15,705 nt of DNA. It comes from Bacteroidales bacterium UBA1711 (lineage in GTDB: Bacteria > Bacteroidota > Bacteroidia > Bacteroidales > P3). The notes under the pieces are model-generated. The model saw nothing but the letters and a program-made list of their open reading frames with translations, was not told the DNA's origin and did no database searches. How positions within the stretch are numbered: the first letter of the stretch is position 1; each line of letters begins with the position of its first letter. The stretch is from the NCBI GenBank assembly GCA_002317325.1, contig DCJB01000021.1, positions 2,083 to 17,787 on the forward strand. Direction: 5' to 3'. Made by a program: the position numbers and the translations under genes. This document shows, one piece after another, positions 6,397 through 14,361 of this stretch.

Positions 6397-7470
6397 TTAG
6401 AGTACACCCTCCACAATACCAGCGGCAGCGTCCGAGAAGCATATACGGATGGGGTAGATGTTCTTTCTTGCGAAACCGCCAGCGGGGACAACCTTCTGAC
6501 GAGTGGTTACAACAAAACGTTTGCCGGCATGATTTCTGATTTGAATTTTAGCCACAATAGTTTCTCCTGCGGGAAGGGGACATACCGGAAGGAGTCCTAC
6601 TTCAAAATAAGTTCTTGAAGAAGAAGCGCCCACGAGGGGAGTCTCATATCCGTCTTCACTCCAATTTTCATCCAAGATAGTGAAAGTCAATGAGTCGCTG
6701 CCATTGGCGGGATTGGGGAAATAGAGACTCGGGGTATTGGTGCGACTATCCTGAATCACGCCATTTCCCGAAAGCTTGGTGTTGGAAGCGATAATCCTCA
6801 CTTTTTCGATGAAAATAGCATTTTTGGAATCACCCCAGTTAGACTGAGCATACGCTTTAAGGCAGCGGAGGTTCATCGACAACATGGTGACGGTTTGACG
6901 GAACTGGAGAGCCGAGCTCCACCCATATTCGGTATCACCAGCCTCACGCAAACGAAGGTTGCCCACCATAGGGGGCATAGTAACCACACTGCTGTCAACC
7001 ACAAACTGGAGACCAGTGGGGAATGCAACCTGGTTGGCAGGGACAACGACCTGAGGATCGGTTGTGTTCTCGAATGTGCAACTGCTGCCGTTGGCGAAGA
7101 GGCTCTTGGGATACAGCGCAAGCCGCGGAGTTCCTTCTACAAGCGAGGGATCCAAAAACATGAAAGCACGGTCGGACTTATCGGTTATGTAGCGATAATA
7201 CATGGAATCGGGAGTCCAGGTCGGTATCTTTTCGCATGGAGTCATCATGTGACCTATGCCGTCAATCCAGGCACTATCATTCTGGGTGAAAAGGAAGAAC
7301 AACGCAGATCCATCCCAATAGGTCTTTTCGTCCGAAACGGGATTTGACTCCTCATTAGCAACGAGAACCGCACGTCCACTGCCAGCAACAGAAGGGTCAA
7401 CATCTTTGGTGCAGCCAACAGAAGAAAACACAAACACGGCTGCGGAAAAAATATAAAGCAACTTTTTCAT
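6397..7470 (-). CDS. Fimbrillin-like surface lipoprotein (unit 2)
   Basis: A 357-aa predicted lipoprotein. MKKLLYIFSAAVFVFSSVGC carries lipobox SVGC with C20 as the lipidation site, then TKDVDPS, close to the TKDTDS after the cysteine in unit 1. The body has features often seen in fimbrillin-type lipoproteins: an early KTYWDGSALFFLFT segment, ALYPKSLFANGSS, and a C-terminal strand AGGFARKNIYPIRICF. No enzyme motif is visible. A role as surface adhesin or fimbria subunit is inferred from family resemblance only. It starts 12 bp after the stop of small peptide 2 and is therefore almost certainly co-transcribed and possibly translationally coupled to it. Confidence 0.78.
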   Translation of the reverse strand: MKKLLYIFSAAVFVFSSVGCTKDVDPSVAGSGRAVLVANEESNPVSDEKTYWDGSALFFLFTQNDSAWIDGIGHMMTPCEKIPTWTPDSMYYRYITDKSDRAFMFLDPSLVEGTPRLALYPKSLFANGSSCTFENTTDPQVVVPANQVAFPTGLQFVVDSSVVTMPPMVGNLRLREAGDTEYGWSSALQFRQTVTMLSMNLRCLKAYAQSNWGDSKNAIFIEKVRIIASNTKLSGNGVIQDSRTNTPSLYFPNPANGSDSLTFTILDENWSEDGYETPLVGASSSRTYFEVGLLPVCPLPAGETIVAKIQIRNHAGKRFVVTTRQKVVPAGGFARKNIYPIRICFSDAAAGIVEGVL

Positions 7471-7482
7471 ATTCTAACTAAT

Positions 7483-7608
7483 TTACCAAGTTATTTCATC
7501 TTCAAGGATAAACTTTTCCATCATGCTGCCTGTGATGGCGAAACCGCACTCCACGGCCACAGCCTTTACCTCCAATTCTGGAGATTGATACTTTTTTTTA
7601 TCTTCCAT
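7483..7608 (-). CDS. Small peptide 2, paralogue of peptide 1
   Basis: A 41-aa peptide too short for ordinary gene calling. It starts MEDKKKYQSPELEVKAVAVE and continues CGFAITGSMMEKFILEDEITW to TAA. Its central part, YQSPELEVKAVAVECGFAIT, matches YLSPAIEVKDVFVENGFVIS of small peptide 1 at 12 of 20 positions, while the C-terminal tails differ. No signal peptide or membrane helix. It has its own promoter (7701-7730) with a leader of about 90 nt, and the lipoprotein gene follows after 12 bp. The paralogy and arrangement are seen directly; no function can be assigned. Confidence 0.75.
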   Translation of the reverse strand: MEDKKKYQSPELEVKAVAVECGFAITGSMMEKFILEDEITW

Positions 7609-7700
7609 AAGAAATCGAGATTTAGAATTATCGTTATAACTAATTATCGCTTAATAAAATAACTACAAACATAGGGGATTCTATGCACCAGTAATCGAAT

Positions 7701-7730
7701 GCAAAGATACACATTTTCCGACAAACGCAA
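7701..7730 (-). promoter_or_regulatory. Promoter of small peptide 2 unit
   Basis: TATCTTTGC (7709-7701, minus strand) matches the Bacteroidota -7 element. TTG (7730-7728) lies 18 bp upstream as a candidate -33, and TTTG (7725-7722) lies 12 bp upstream. Transcription should begin near 7698. Confidence 0.65.
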
Positions 7731-7785
7731 GCAAAAAGAAAACAAAATCTCATTTTTTTTCTTTTTTTTGGGGGGGAGGGGAGGA

Positions 7786-8018
7786 GAATTAAGAATTAAG
7801 AATTAAGAATTAGGAATTAAGAATTAAGAATTTACACTTTATAATTTATAATTTATAATTTGTAATTTACAATTTACAATCTACAATTTAGAACTTACAA
7901 TTTACAACTTTCAATTTACATTTACAATCTACAATTCACAATCTACAATTCACAATTCACAATTCACAATTCACAATTCACAATTCACAATTTACAATTC
8001 ACAATTCACAATTCACAG
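7786..8018. repeat. Drifting heptanucleotide satellite, about 33 units
   Basis: A tandem array with a 7-bp period kept almost throughout. It opens with six GAATTAA units (one GAATTAG) at 7786-7827, then passes through GAATTTA, CACTTTA, TAATTTA, CAATTTA and CAATCTA, and ends in a run of CAATTCA units. One unit is 6 bp (CATTTA). It is preceded by T8CT8 and a G7 run. It fills the space between the divergent promoters of the small peptide 2 unit and ybaK. No gene or CRISPR-type spacer is present. Confidence 0.9.
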
Positions 8019-8069
8019 TTATCGGGGGTACGATTTATTGGCGGAACGGGGGGGTACGGAAAAAATGCG

Positions 8070-8078
8070 TATCTTTGC
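8070..8078 (+). promoter_or_regulatory. -7 promoter element of ybaK
   Basis: TATCTTTGC matches TAnnTTTG. The start ATG at 8089 follows so closely that the leader would be only about 4-8 nt. The ATG at 8065 lies upstream of this element and is therefore not used if the promoter is right. A G7 run (8048-8054) occupies the expected -33 zone. Confidence 0.5.
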
Positions 8079-8088
8079 AAAAAAAAGC

Positions 8089-8595
8089 ATGAAGAAGACG
8101 GGGAAGACAAATGCGGCAAGGCTGCTGGACCAGCAGAAGATAGCATACGAACTAATCCCATACGAGGTGGATGGGAACGACCTCGGGGCGCAGCACGTGG
8201 CCGACCAGTTGGGCGAGGACATCAGGCAGGTGTTCAAGACGCTGGTGCTGTGGGGCGAGCGGAGCGGGCACTTTGTGTGCGTGGTGCCCGGAGGCGAGGA
8301 GGTGGACCTGAAGAAGGCGGCCCGCGTGTCGGGCAACAAGAAGTGCGACCTGATAGCGCAGAAGGAGTTGGAGCCGCTGACGGGCTATGTGCGGGGCGGG
8401 TGCAGCCCGATAGGCATGAAGAAGCGATTTCCGACCTTTGTTGACGAGCGTGCGCTGGCGGAGGAGAGCATCTATGTGAGCGCCGGGCAGCGAGGCCTAC
8501 AGCTGCGGATTGCGCCGGAGGATTTGGCGCGGGCGGCGGGCGCGACGTTTTGCGACCTCACGAGCACACATACATCCGACACACCCCAAAGGTGA
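8089..8595 (+). CDS. ybaK: YbaK-type Cys-tRNA deacylase
   Basis: A 168-aa protein (E. coli YbaK is 159 aa) that hydrolyses Cys-tRNA mischarged on tRNA-Pro in trans, acting as a quality-control factor beside prolyl-tRNA synthetase. Family blocks are all visible: TNAARLLDQQKIAYEL at the N-terminus, VFKTLV with the conserved lysine K50, CVVPGGEEVDLKKAA, GNKKCDLIAQKELEPLTGY and RGGCSPIGMKKRFPTFVDE. The start ATG 8089 follows the promoter element and removes a non-conserved 17-residue extension. The final 38 bp overlap, tail-to-tail, the 3' end of menG; these codons lie after the conserved domain. Confidence 0.92.
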   Translation: MKKTGKTNAARLLDQQKIAYELIPYEVDGNDLGAQHVADQLGEDIRQVFKTLVLWGERSGHFVCVVPGGEEVDLKKAARVSGNKKCDLIAQKELEPLTGYVRGGCSPIGMKKRFPTFVDERALAEESIYVSAGQRGLQLRIAPEDLARAAGATFCDLTSTHTSDTPQR

Positions 8596-9226
8596 AGGCC
8601 CGGTGGGCGACGGCCTCAAATCCCGCAGCCCTGAGCATGGGAGTCAGGCGTGCGGGCTTGGGGAAGCGGAGGATGGAGGCGGGGAGGTATTCGTAGGCCT
8701 TGCGGTTGCGAGAGAGGAGTCCGCAGACGGAGGGGATAATCCTGCACGCATAGAGTTTGTAGAGAGCGAGGAGCAGCGGGTTGTCGGGTGCGGAGAGCTC
8801 GAGCATCACAAATCGGCCGCCGGGCCGCAGGACGCGCCGCATCTCGTCCAGCCCCTGCTGTAGGTGAGCGAAGTTGCGCACGCCGAAGGCGACCGTCACC
8901 AAGTCGAAAGAGCCGTCGGGGAAGGGGAGCCGCTCGGCGTCGGCGATGAGGAACTCAGCCGTGCGACCGCGGAGTTTGCGTCGGGCGATGGCGAGCATTT
9001 CTTCCGAGAGGTCGATGGCCGTGAGCCGAGTGCCGGGCTTGGATCGGCGGAGGACAGAGAGGGCCATGTCGCCGGTTCCTGCGGCCACGTCGAGCACCTG
9101 CAAAGGGCGTGCGGTGTCGATGGCGGCGCGTACGGCACGTCGGCGCCACAGGATGTCGAGGCCGGCGGTCATCAGCCGGTTGAGCGAGTCGTAGCTGCGG
9201 GCTATCTTGTCGAAATCGAAAGGCAT
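8558..9226 (-). CDS. menG: Demethylmenaquinone methyltransferase
   Basis: A 222-aa SAM-dependent methyltransferase of the UbiE/MenG family that makes menaquinone from demethylmenaquinone, the last step. FDKIARSYDSLNRLMTAGLD near the N-terminus, motif I LDVAAGTGD (45-53), and VTVAFGVRNF with LRPGGRFVMLE are UbiE hallmarks. ATG 9226 starts 13 bp after the menA stop, and the conserved sequence begins right there; the longer frame upstream is the shadow of menA. It is last in the operon EF-hand protein-aspS-menA-menG. Its last codons overlap the end of ybaK on the other strand. No terminator is seen. Confidence 0.93.
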   Translation of the reverse strand: MPFDFDKIARSYDSLNRLMTAGLDILWRRRAVRAAIDTARPLQVLDVAAGTGDMALSVLRRSKPGTRLTAIDLSEEMLAIARRKLRGRTAEFLIADAERLPFPDGSFDLVTVAFGVRNFAHLQQGLDEMRRVLRPGGRFVMLELSAPDNPLLLALYKLYACRIIPSVCGLLSRNRKAYEYLPASILRFPKPARLTPMLRAAGFEAVAHRAFTFGVCRMYVCS

Positions 9227-9239
9227 AGGGGGAGCAGAA

Positions 9240-10184
9240 TTAGGGGGCAAGGCGCTGCCAAGCGCCGAGGCATAGCCCCAGTCCGAAGAAGAGAACGGTG
9301 AAAAAGAGCGTGAGGGAGAGGACGGCGATGGCGGAATCGAGTTCGCGACCCTTGCGCCGAGAAATCCACCTGAGGTGCATGACGAAGAAGGGGAAGGGGA
9401 CGACGACTGCCAAGGGGCCGGGGCCCAGCCCCGAGAGGCACGAGAGGGCGGCTGCTGCCGCGAAGCAGACCATGGCGGCGATGATGAGGAAGCGCTGGTA
9501 GCTGATAGCGCGGCGGTAGCCGAGGAGCAGGGGAACGGTGAGGCGGTTGCCGCGGTCGGACTCCATGTCGCGGATATTATTGACGTTGAGTACGCCCACA
9601 CAACAGCAGCCCACGGCGGCGGCGGGCAGCAGTTCCGAGGGGCAGACAATCCACGACCCCGTGCAGAGCCAGTAGGAGCCCAGCACTGAGACCAGTCCGA
9701 AAAAGATGAATACGAACAAGTCGCCCAGCGCCCTGTAGCCGTAGGGGCGGCTGCCGAGGGTGTAGTGTGCGGCGGCATAGAGTGCCGCTGCGCCCAGCGC
9801 CAGGGTGGCTGCCGACGGGAGCGAGAAGAGGGAGCCGAAAGCCAGCCACACGGCAACAGAGCCCGAGACACAACAGCAGCCCGCCACCACAAAGATGGCG
9901 CGGCGCAGCCCCTTGACCGAGAGGTCGCCCCGGCTGAGGCTGTAGGCCGGGCCCGGGCGTGCGTCGGAGTCGGTGCCCCGGAGGAAATCGCCCAGTTCGT
10001 TGCACATATTAGACAGCACCTGCAGCAGCACGGCGGTGAGCAAGACGGGCCAGAAAGCCCTCAGTCGGACGGCGGGGACGAAGCCCACGGCGGAGTCGGA
10101 GAGGGCCATGGCAAAGCCGCACAACACTCCCGCCGACGAGAGCGGGAGTGTGCGCAGCCGCATGGAGCGTATGATGGGGTTCAT
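9240..10184 (-). CDS. menA: DHNA polyprenyltransferase
   Basis: A 314-aa membrane prenyltransferase (UbiA superfamily) that attaches the polyprenyl chain to 1,4-dihydroxy-2-naphthoate, the step before MenG. The first Asp-rich motif is NELGDFLRGTDSD (62-74) and the second is NNIRDMESDRGNRLTVP (202-218); together they bind the diphosphate through Mg2+. About eight or nine hydrophobic segments follow. The start ATG (10184) shares an ATGA with the aspS stop, so translation is probably coupled to aspS. The order menA-menG is a complete end of the menaquinone pathway; earlier men genes are not in the window. Confidence 0.93.
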   Translation of the reverse strand: MNPIIRSMRLRTLPLSSAGVLCGFAMALSDSAVGFVPAVRLRAFWPVLLTAVLLQVLSNMCNELGDFLRGTDSDARPGPAYSLSRGDLSVKGLRRAIFVVAGCCCVSGSVAVWLAFGSLFSLPSAATLALGAAALYAAAHYTLGSRPYGYRALGDLFVFIFFGLVSVLGSYWLCTGSWIVCPSELLPAAAVGCCCVGVLNVNNIRDMESDRGNRLTVPLLLGYRRAISYQRFLIIAAMVCFAAAAALSCLSGLGPGPLAVVVPFPFFVMHLRWISRRKGRELDSAIAVLSLTLFFTVLFFGLGLCLGAWQRLAP

Positions 10185-11932
10185 TGCTTGACGCAGATGT
10201 TCAATTCGTCGAGCTGCTGCTGCGAAATGGGGGCTGGGCTGCAGCTCATGACATCGCGCCCGCTGTTGTTCTTGGGGAAGGCGATGAAGTCGCGAATGCT
10301 GTCGGCGCCGCCGAAGAGAGAGCAAAGGCGGTCGAATCCGAAGGCGAGGCCGGCATGGGGCGGTGCGCCGTAGGAGAAGGCATCCAAGAGGAAACCGAAC
10401 TGCTCGTAGGCTTTCTCGTCGGAGAAGCCGAGGGCGTGGAACATCTTGTTCTGCAGCACGCGGTCGTGGATACGGATAGAGCCGCCTCCCACCTCGACGC
10501 CGTTGATGACGATGTCGTAGGCGTTGGCCCGTATGTCGCCCCAGCGGTCGGGTTGGTCGAGCAGTGCTTCGTCCTCGGGCTTGGGTGCGGTGAAGGGGTG
10601 GTGCATGGCGTAGAAGCGCTGGGTTTCCTCGTCCCATTCGAGCAGCGGGAAGTCGATGACCCACAGTGGGGCGAACTGGTCGGGACGGCGAAGTCCGAGG
10701 CGGCCGCCCATTTCGAGGCGGAGCGAGCAGAGCTGGACGCGAGTCTTCATGGCGGGGCCGCAGAGGATGAGCATAAGGTCGCCCGGTTTGGCGCCGAACT
10801 TGTCGGCCACCGCATGGAGGGCGTTCTGGTCGAAGAACTTGTCAACGCTGGACTTGAAAGAGCCGTCGGCGTTGTATTTGACATACACCAGTCCGCCGGC
10901 GCCCACTTGGGGACGCTTGACGAAGTCGGTGAGGGCGTCGAGCTGCTTGCGGGTATAATCGGCGCAGCCCTCGGCGTTGATGCCCACCACCAGTTCGGCG
11001 CCGTCGAAGAGAGAGAAACCGCGGCCCTGAGCCACGTCGTTAAGCTCCACAAACTGCATACCGAAGCGGATGTCGGGCTTGTCGGAGCCGTAGAGGCGCA
11101 TAGCCTCGTGCCACGTCATGCGGGGGAAGGCGCCGAAATCGAGGTCCTTCACCTCCTTGAAGAGGTGTTTGGCGAGGCCCTCGAACATATCCAGCACGTC
11201 CTCCTGCTCGGCAAAGCTCATCTCGCAGTCAATCTGGGTGAACTCGGGCTGTCGGTCGGCGCGGAGGTCCTCGTCGCGGAAGCAACGGACAATCTGGAAA
11301 TAGCGGTCCATGCCCGCCACCATGAGCAGCTGCTTATACTGCTGGGGGCTCTGGGGCAGGGCGTAGAACTCGCCGGGGTTCATGCGGGAAGGGACGACGA
11401 AGTCGCGCGCGCCCTCGGGGGTGGACTTGATGAGCATGGGAGTCTCGATTTCGAGGAAGTCCTGATTGCTGAGATAGTTGCGCACGAGCATAGCCATGCG
11501 GTGGCGGAGTTCGAGATTGCAGCGGACGGGGTTGCGACGGATGTCGAGGTAGCGGTACTTCATGCGGAGGTCGTCGCCGCCGTCGCTGGAGTCCTCAATC
11601 GTGAAGGGGGGAGTCTTGGACTCGTTGAGGATGTTCAGCTCACGCACCTCAATCTCAATCTCGCCGGTGGGAATCTTGCTGTTCTTGCTGGAGCGTTCGA
11701 TGACAGTGCCGACAGCCTGGAGGACGTATTCGCGCCCGAGGCGGCGAGCCTTCTCGCAGAGTTCGGCATTCGTTTCCATGTTGAATGCCAGCTGGGTGAT
11801 GCCGTAGCGGTCGCGCAAGTCGATGAAAGTCATGCCGCCGAGGTCGCGGCTGCGCTGAAGCCAACCGCAGAGGGTGACGGTCTGCCCCACGTTGTTGATG
11901 TTCAGTTCACCACAAGTATTAGTACGATACAT
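10181..11932 (-). CDS. aspS: Aspartyl-tRNA synthetase
   Basis: A class II aminoacyl-tRNA synthetase of 583 aa (E. coli AspS is 590). The N-terminal OB-fold anticodon domain starts MYRTNTCGELNINNVG with CGWLQRSRDLGGMTFIDLRDR (22-42). Motif 2 is FRDEDLRADRQPEFTQID (218-235) and motif 3 GLAFGFDRL (528-536). The bacterial insertion domain lies between. The RDLGG stretch resembles the E. coli RDLGS of discriminating enzymes, so Asp-tRNA(Asp)-only charging is likely, but this is inference. Start ATG 11932 lies 21 bp after the upstream EF-hand gene stop; the stop overlaps the menA start. Confidence 0.97.
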   Translation of the reverse strand: MYRTNTCGELNINNVGQTVTLCGWLQRSRDLGGMTFIDLRDRYGITQLAFNMETNAELCEKARRLGREYVLQAVGTVIERSSKNSKIPTGEIEIEVRELNILNESKTPPFTIEDSSDGGDDLRMKYRYLDIRRNPVRCNLELRHRMAMLVRNYLSNQDFLEIETPMLIKSTPEGARDFVVPSRMNPGEFYALPQSPQQYKQLLMVAGMDRYFQIVRCFRDEDLRADRQPEFTQIDCEMSFAEQEDVLDMFEGLAKHLFKEVKDLDFGAFPRMTWHEAMRLYGSDKPDIRFGMQFVELNDVAQGRGFSLFDGAELVVGINAEGCADYTRKQLDALTDFVKRPQVGAGGLVYVKYNADGSFKSSVDKFFDQNALHAVADKFGAKPGDLMLILCGPAMKTRVQLCSLRLEMGGRLGLRRPDQFAPLWVIDFPLLEWDEETQRFYAMHHPFTAPKPEDEALLDQPDRWGDIRANAYDIVINGVEVGGGSIRIHDRVLQNKMFHALGFSDEKAYEQFGFLLDAFSYGAPPHAGLAFGFDRLCSLFGGADSIRDFIAFPKNNSGRDVMSCSPAPISQQQLDELNICVKQ

Positions 11933-11953
11933 GATGTATAATGAGTTAGAAGA

Positions 11954-14050
11954 TTATTCGGAGGGGAGGGCGGGCTGTGCGGCGAGAGCGGCAGTAGCGC
12001 TGCTGTCGGGGACCACGGCCTGCATAGACTTCACGACTGCCGACTTAGTGGAGTCGATAATGCTGCCGATCACCGACTCCTCTCTGTGGAACGGCAGTCC
12101 GACAGAGGCCAGGGTGTTGGTGAAGAAGAGGGAACAGAAAGCCGCCACCACGGCCAAGGAGACTGCGAGAGTCCAGCGCTTCCAAGCGGGCATGGGCTTG
12201 ACGGCGTAGGGGTCTTCGAGCACCAGTTTGGGGAATGCGGCCATTTCGGTGAGGGTAGAGCCGAACCGGACGTTCACCAACACCTTGGCGTTGATGGCCC
12301 ATCCGTTGGCGTTGAGCACGGGGCCGAGGTTGCGCTTGTGGAGTTTGCTCCAAGCGATGAACATAGAGGGGCCCGAAATGCTGAGAATGATAAGGCTGAA
12401 GAAAATGAGGAAATTGAGCGGGCTGGAGAAGAGCAGGCCGGCAATCTTGGTGACAGCTCCGGCGATGTAGCCCACCGCCAAGCCGATAGCGGCAAAGATA
12501 CCGGCGAACTTGGCGATGTCGAAAGCCTGTTTTTTGCTCGCCTCGGTCTGTTTTTGCTCGGGGGTGAGTTTCGGCTGGACGGCGAAAGTGCTGGTTGCCT
12601 TTTCGGTCATGTTAGAGAAAGCCTTAGACTCCTTCTCGGCGGCCGATTTGTTGAGTTTCTCGGTGCACCAGTTCCAGAACTTGCGGTAGGGCGACCAGAA
12701 TGCCTGGCGGATGCTGATGGGGTTATCCACAATCTTGGTAACGGTGGCGTCCCAGTCGAGGCCCGAGCGGTCGTAGAAGATGGCGTTCTTGCCCACCCGC
12801 AAGTTGTCGATGTCGCCGTCGGTCATCACCGCCACAATCTGCATAGTGGTGTTCTTGACCCGGGAGACGCAGTCGCAGTAGATAAGGTACATACCGCTGA
12901 GGCGCGCCATATTGGCCTGGTCGTCCTGACCGTCCACCCGGAGACAGAGGTTGCAGCAGCGGGAGTCGATGTAGAGTTTGCCCGCCTGGAAGATGGCCAG
13001 TCGCTCGCTGTCGTAGAAGTCGGAGACCATCACATAGTTGTGGAGCAGCCGGAAGAAGTCGCGCTTGAGGCGGATGAGTTTTTCGAGTTCGAGAATGAGG
13101 GCGTCCTCGTTTTTGGTAGAAGCCTCGAAAGCCTCCTTCTCGGAAGCCAGCAGTTTGGCGACATCGTCGCGATAAGCTTCCACCTTGGCCACAACCGAGA
13201 GCCATTCTTCCTCGGAGAGCGACTGTCGTCCGGGGAAGTCCGCATCCAGCGCCAGCCGCTTGGCTGCGGCGAAGCGTGACTGCCAGGCGGGATTGATGCC
13301 CCCGCCGAGGGGGAGCAGGCCGTCGGCCTGAGGGCGGGCCAGCGGATATTTGGCAATCTCTTCGGCGGAATCGGAGAGGTTCTTGACGCTGATGGCGGTC
13401 ACGTCCTCAACCGACACATCGAGTGCGGAGCGGCAGTCGTCGTGGAACTGCACGAACTTGCAGCGGGTGAAGTAGTCGGCCACCTTGGCCTTGAGGGCTT
13501 CCACGGCGGCGAGCGCCTCGTCGGTGCTGTCGCCGTAAGGGCGGTTCACGACGGGCAGGGCGGCGAGCCGCTCCTCTTGTGTCTTCTGCCGACGTTTGAG
13601 ATAGTCGGCGTAGTAGGCGTCCAGTTCGGCGAGCGTCAGGAAGTCGCGGTCCGAGGCGGTCACACGGAGGATGGCCTCCAACGCCTCGCGGAGCCGGGTG
13701 CCCTCTGCGTCGGCAGAGTTCAGGTCGGACAACGACACCCGGTCCTCCTCGCGGAGGAGCAGGTCGGGCGAAACCAGCACGCGGCACAGCCACTTGGAGG
13801 CTTCCACCACCTCATCGACACGCAGTTTCCCGTCGTGGTCGGTATCCATCATTGAGAGCGTACGCTCGTCCATTTCCAGCCCTTTCACGGGGCAGCTGAG
13901 GACGGTCCACAACTTCTTATCCAGTTCGGGGAGGTGGGCGACATCCTCGCCCGAGGTGATGTTGACGCGCGTGACGCCGCCCAACGAGCAGTACTGCCAG
14001 TTGTAGCCCTTGCGCACAGACGAAACCAATTCAGCAAGTTTTTTTCCCAT
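11954..14050 (-). CDS. EF-hand domain membrane protein, unknown role
   Basis: A 698-aa protein. Residues 69-80, DTDHDGKLRVDE, form a canonical EF-hand calcium loop with D at 1, 3, 5 and E at 12. A long helical, charged region fills most of the rest (ESEEEW-like and coiled-coil-prone stretches, for example around EKEAFEASTKNEDALILELEKL, 350s). Hydrophobic segments are near 516-541, 544-567 and 626-646, so the protein looks anchored by its C-terminal third with the N-terminal part in the cytoplasm. No signal peptide. ATG 14050 (MGKKLAEL) is preferred; the frame extends upstream only through unlikely sequence. It leads the operon with aspS, menA and menG. I do not know a function for this family. 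Confidence 0.8.
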   Translation of the reverse strand: MGKKLAELVSSVRKGYNWQYCSLGGVTRVNITSGEDVAHLPELDKKLWTVLSCPVKGLEMDERTLSMMDTDHDGKLRVDEVVEASKWLCRVLVSPDLLLREEDRVSLSDLNSADAEGTRLREALEAILRVTASDRDFLTLAELDAYYADYLKRRQKTQEERLAALPVVNRPYGDSTDEALAAVEALKAKVADYFTRCKFVQFHDDCRSALDVSVEDVTAISVKNLSDSAEEIAKYPLARPQADGLLPLGGGINPAWQSRFAAAKRLALDADFPGRQSLSEEEWLSVVAKVEAYRDDVAKLLASEKEAFEASTKNEDALILELEKLIRLKRDFFRLLHNYVMVSDFYDSERLAIFQAGKLYIDSRCCNLCLRVDGQDDQANMARLSGMYLIYCDCVSRVKNTTMQIVAVMTDGDIDNLRVGKNAIFYDRSGLDWDATVTKIVDNPISIRQAFWSPYRKFWNWCTEKLNKSAAEKESKAFSNMTEKATSTFAVQPKLTPEQKQTEASKKQAFDIAKFAGIFAAIGLAVGYIAGAVTKIAGLLFSSPLNFLIFFSLIILSISGPSMFIAWSKLHKRNLGPVLNANGWAINAKVLVNVRFGSTLTEMAAFPKLVLEDPYAVKPMPAWKRWTLAVSLAVVAAFCSLFFTNTLASVGLPFHREESVIGSIIDSTKSAVVKSMQAVVPDSSATAALAAQPALPSE

Positions 14051-14142
14051 AGCGATGCAAATAACAAACTCGGAAGGCACGAAACGGCAAGCGAGGACCG
14101 ACTGAGACTGGGCGGGGAACGCACACCCCACGCACAAAAACA

Positions 14143-14177
14143 TTTGTCAATTCACAACTTACTATTTGCTCTTCACT
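14143..14177. repeat. Short heptanucleotide repeat (5 units)
   Basis: Plus-strand units TTTGTCA, ATTCACA, ACTTACT, ATTTGCT, CTTCACT. It shares CATTTGTCAATTCAC with the repeat at 2168-2202 and lies in the leader of the EF-hand gene, so it would be transcribed. Confidence 0.6.
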
Positions 14178-14187
14178 TGAATGAATT

Positions 14188-14212
14188 GCAAAGATACAGA
14201 TTTTTTTTCAAA
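14188..14212 (-). promoter_or_regulatory. Promoter of the EF-hand-aspS-menA-menG operon
   Basis: TATCTTTGC (14196-14188, minus strand) matches TAnnTTTG and TTTG (14212-14209) lies exactly 12 bp upstream. The transcript would start near 14185 with a leader of about 135 nt containing the heptamer repeat. The stretch from 14213 to 14352 shows no other gene. Confidence 0.6.
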
Positions 14213-14361
14213 CAGCAGGAAAATGGCAGAAAACAGTTCCGTCCCTCCGGCGAGGGGATAGGTGTTGGCTGCGGGGGCAGGTTCAGAAATATTTGGGGGG
14301 CGTTGTGATTATTGGAGCGGGGAGAGCGTTTATATAGGGCATAACGACCACCGTGCAGCCG

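Noticed and set aside
7786..8018. CRISPR array
   Set aside because: The repeat unit is only 7 bp with no spacers and no cas genes nearby.
9240..10664. N-terminal extension of menA to 10664 and of menG to 9892
   Set aside because: Both extensions are shadows of the upstream genes in another frame; conserved sequence starts at 10184 and 9226.
10184..11941. A 585-codon open frame antisense to aspS
   Set aside because: It mirrors aspS in GC-rich DNA, is low in complexity (Val/Glu/Ala/Leu/His-rich) and matches no family; aspS is certain.
12086..13279. A 397-codon plus-strand frame opposite the EF-hand gene
   Set aside because: Composition is a mirror of the minus-strand codons; no promoter or domain.
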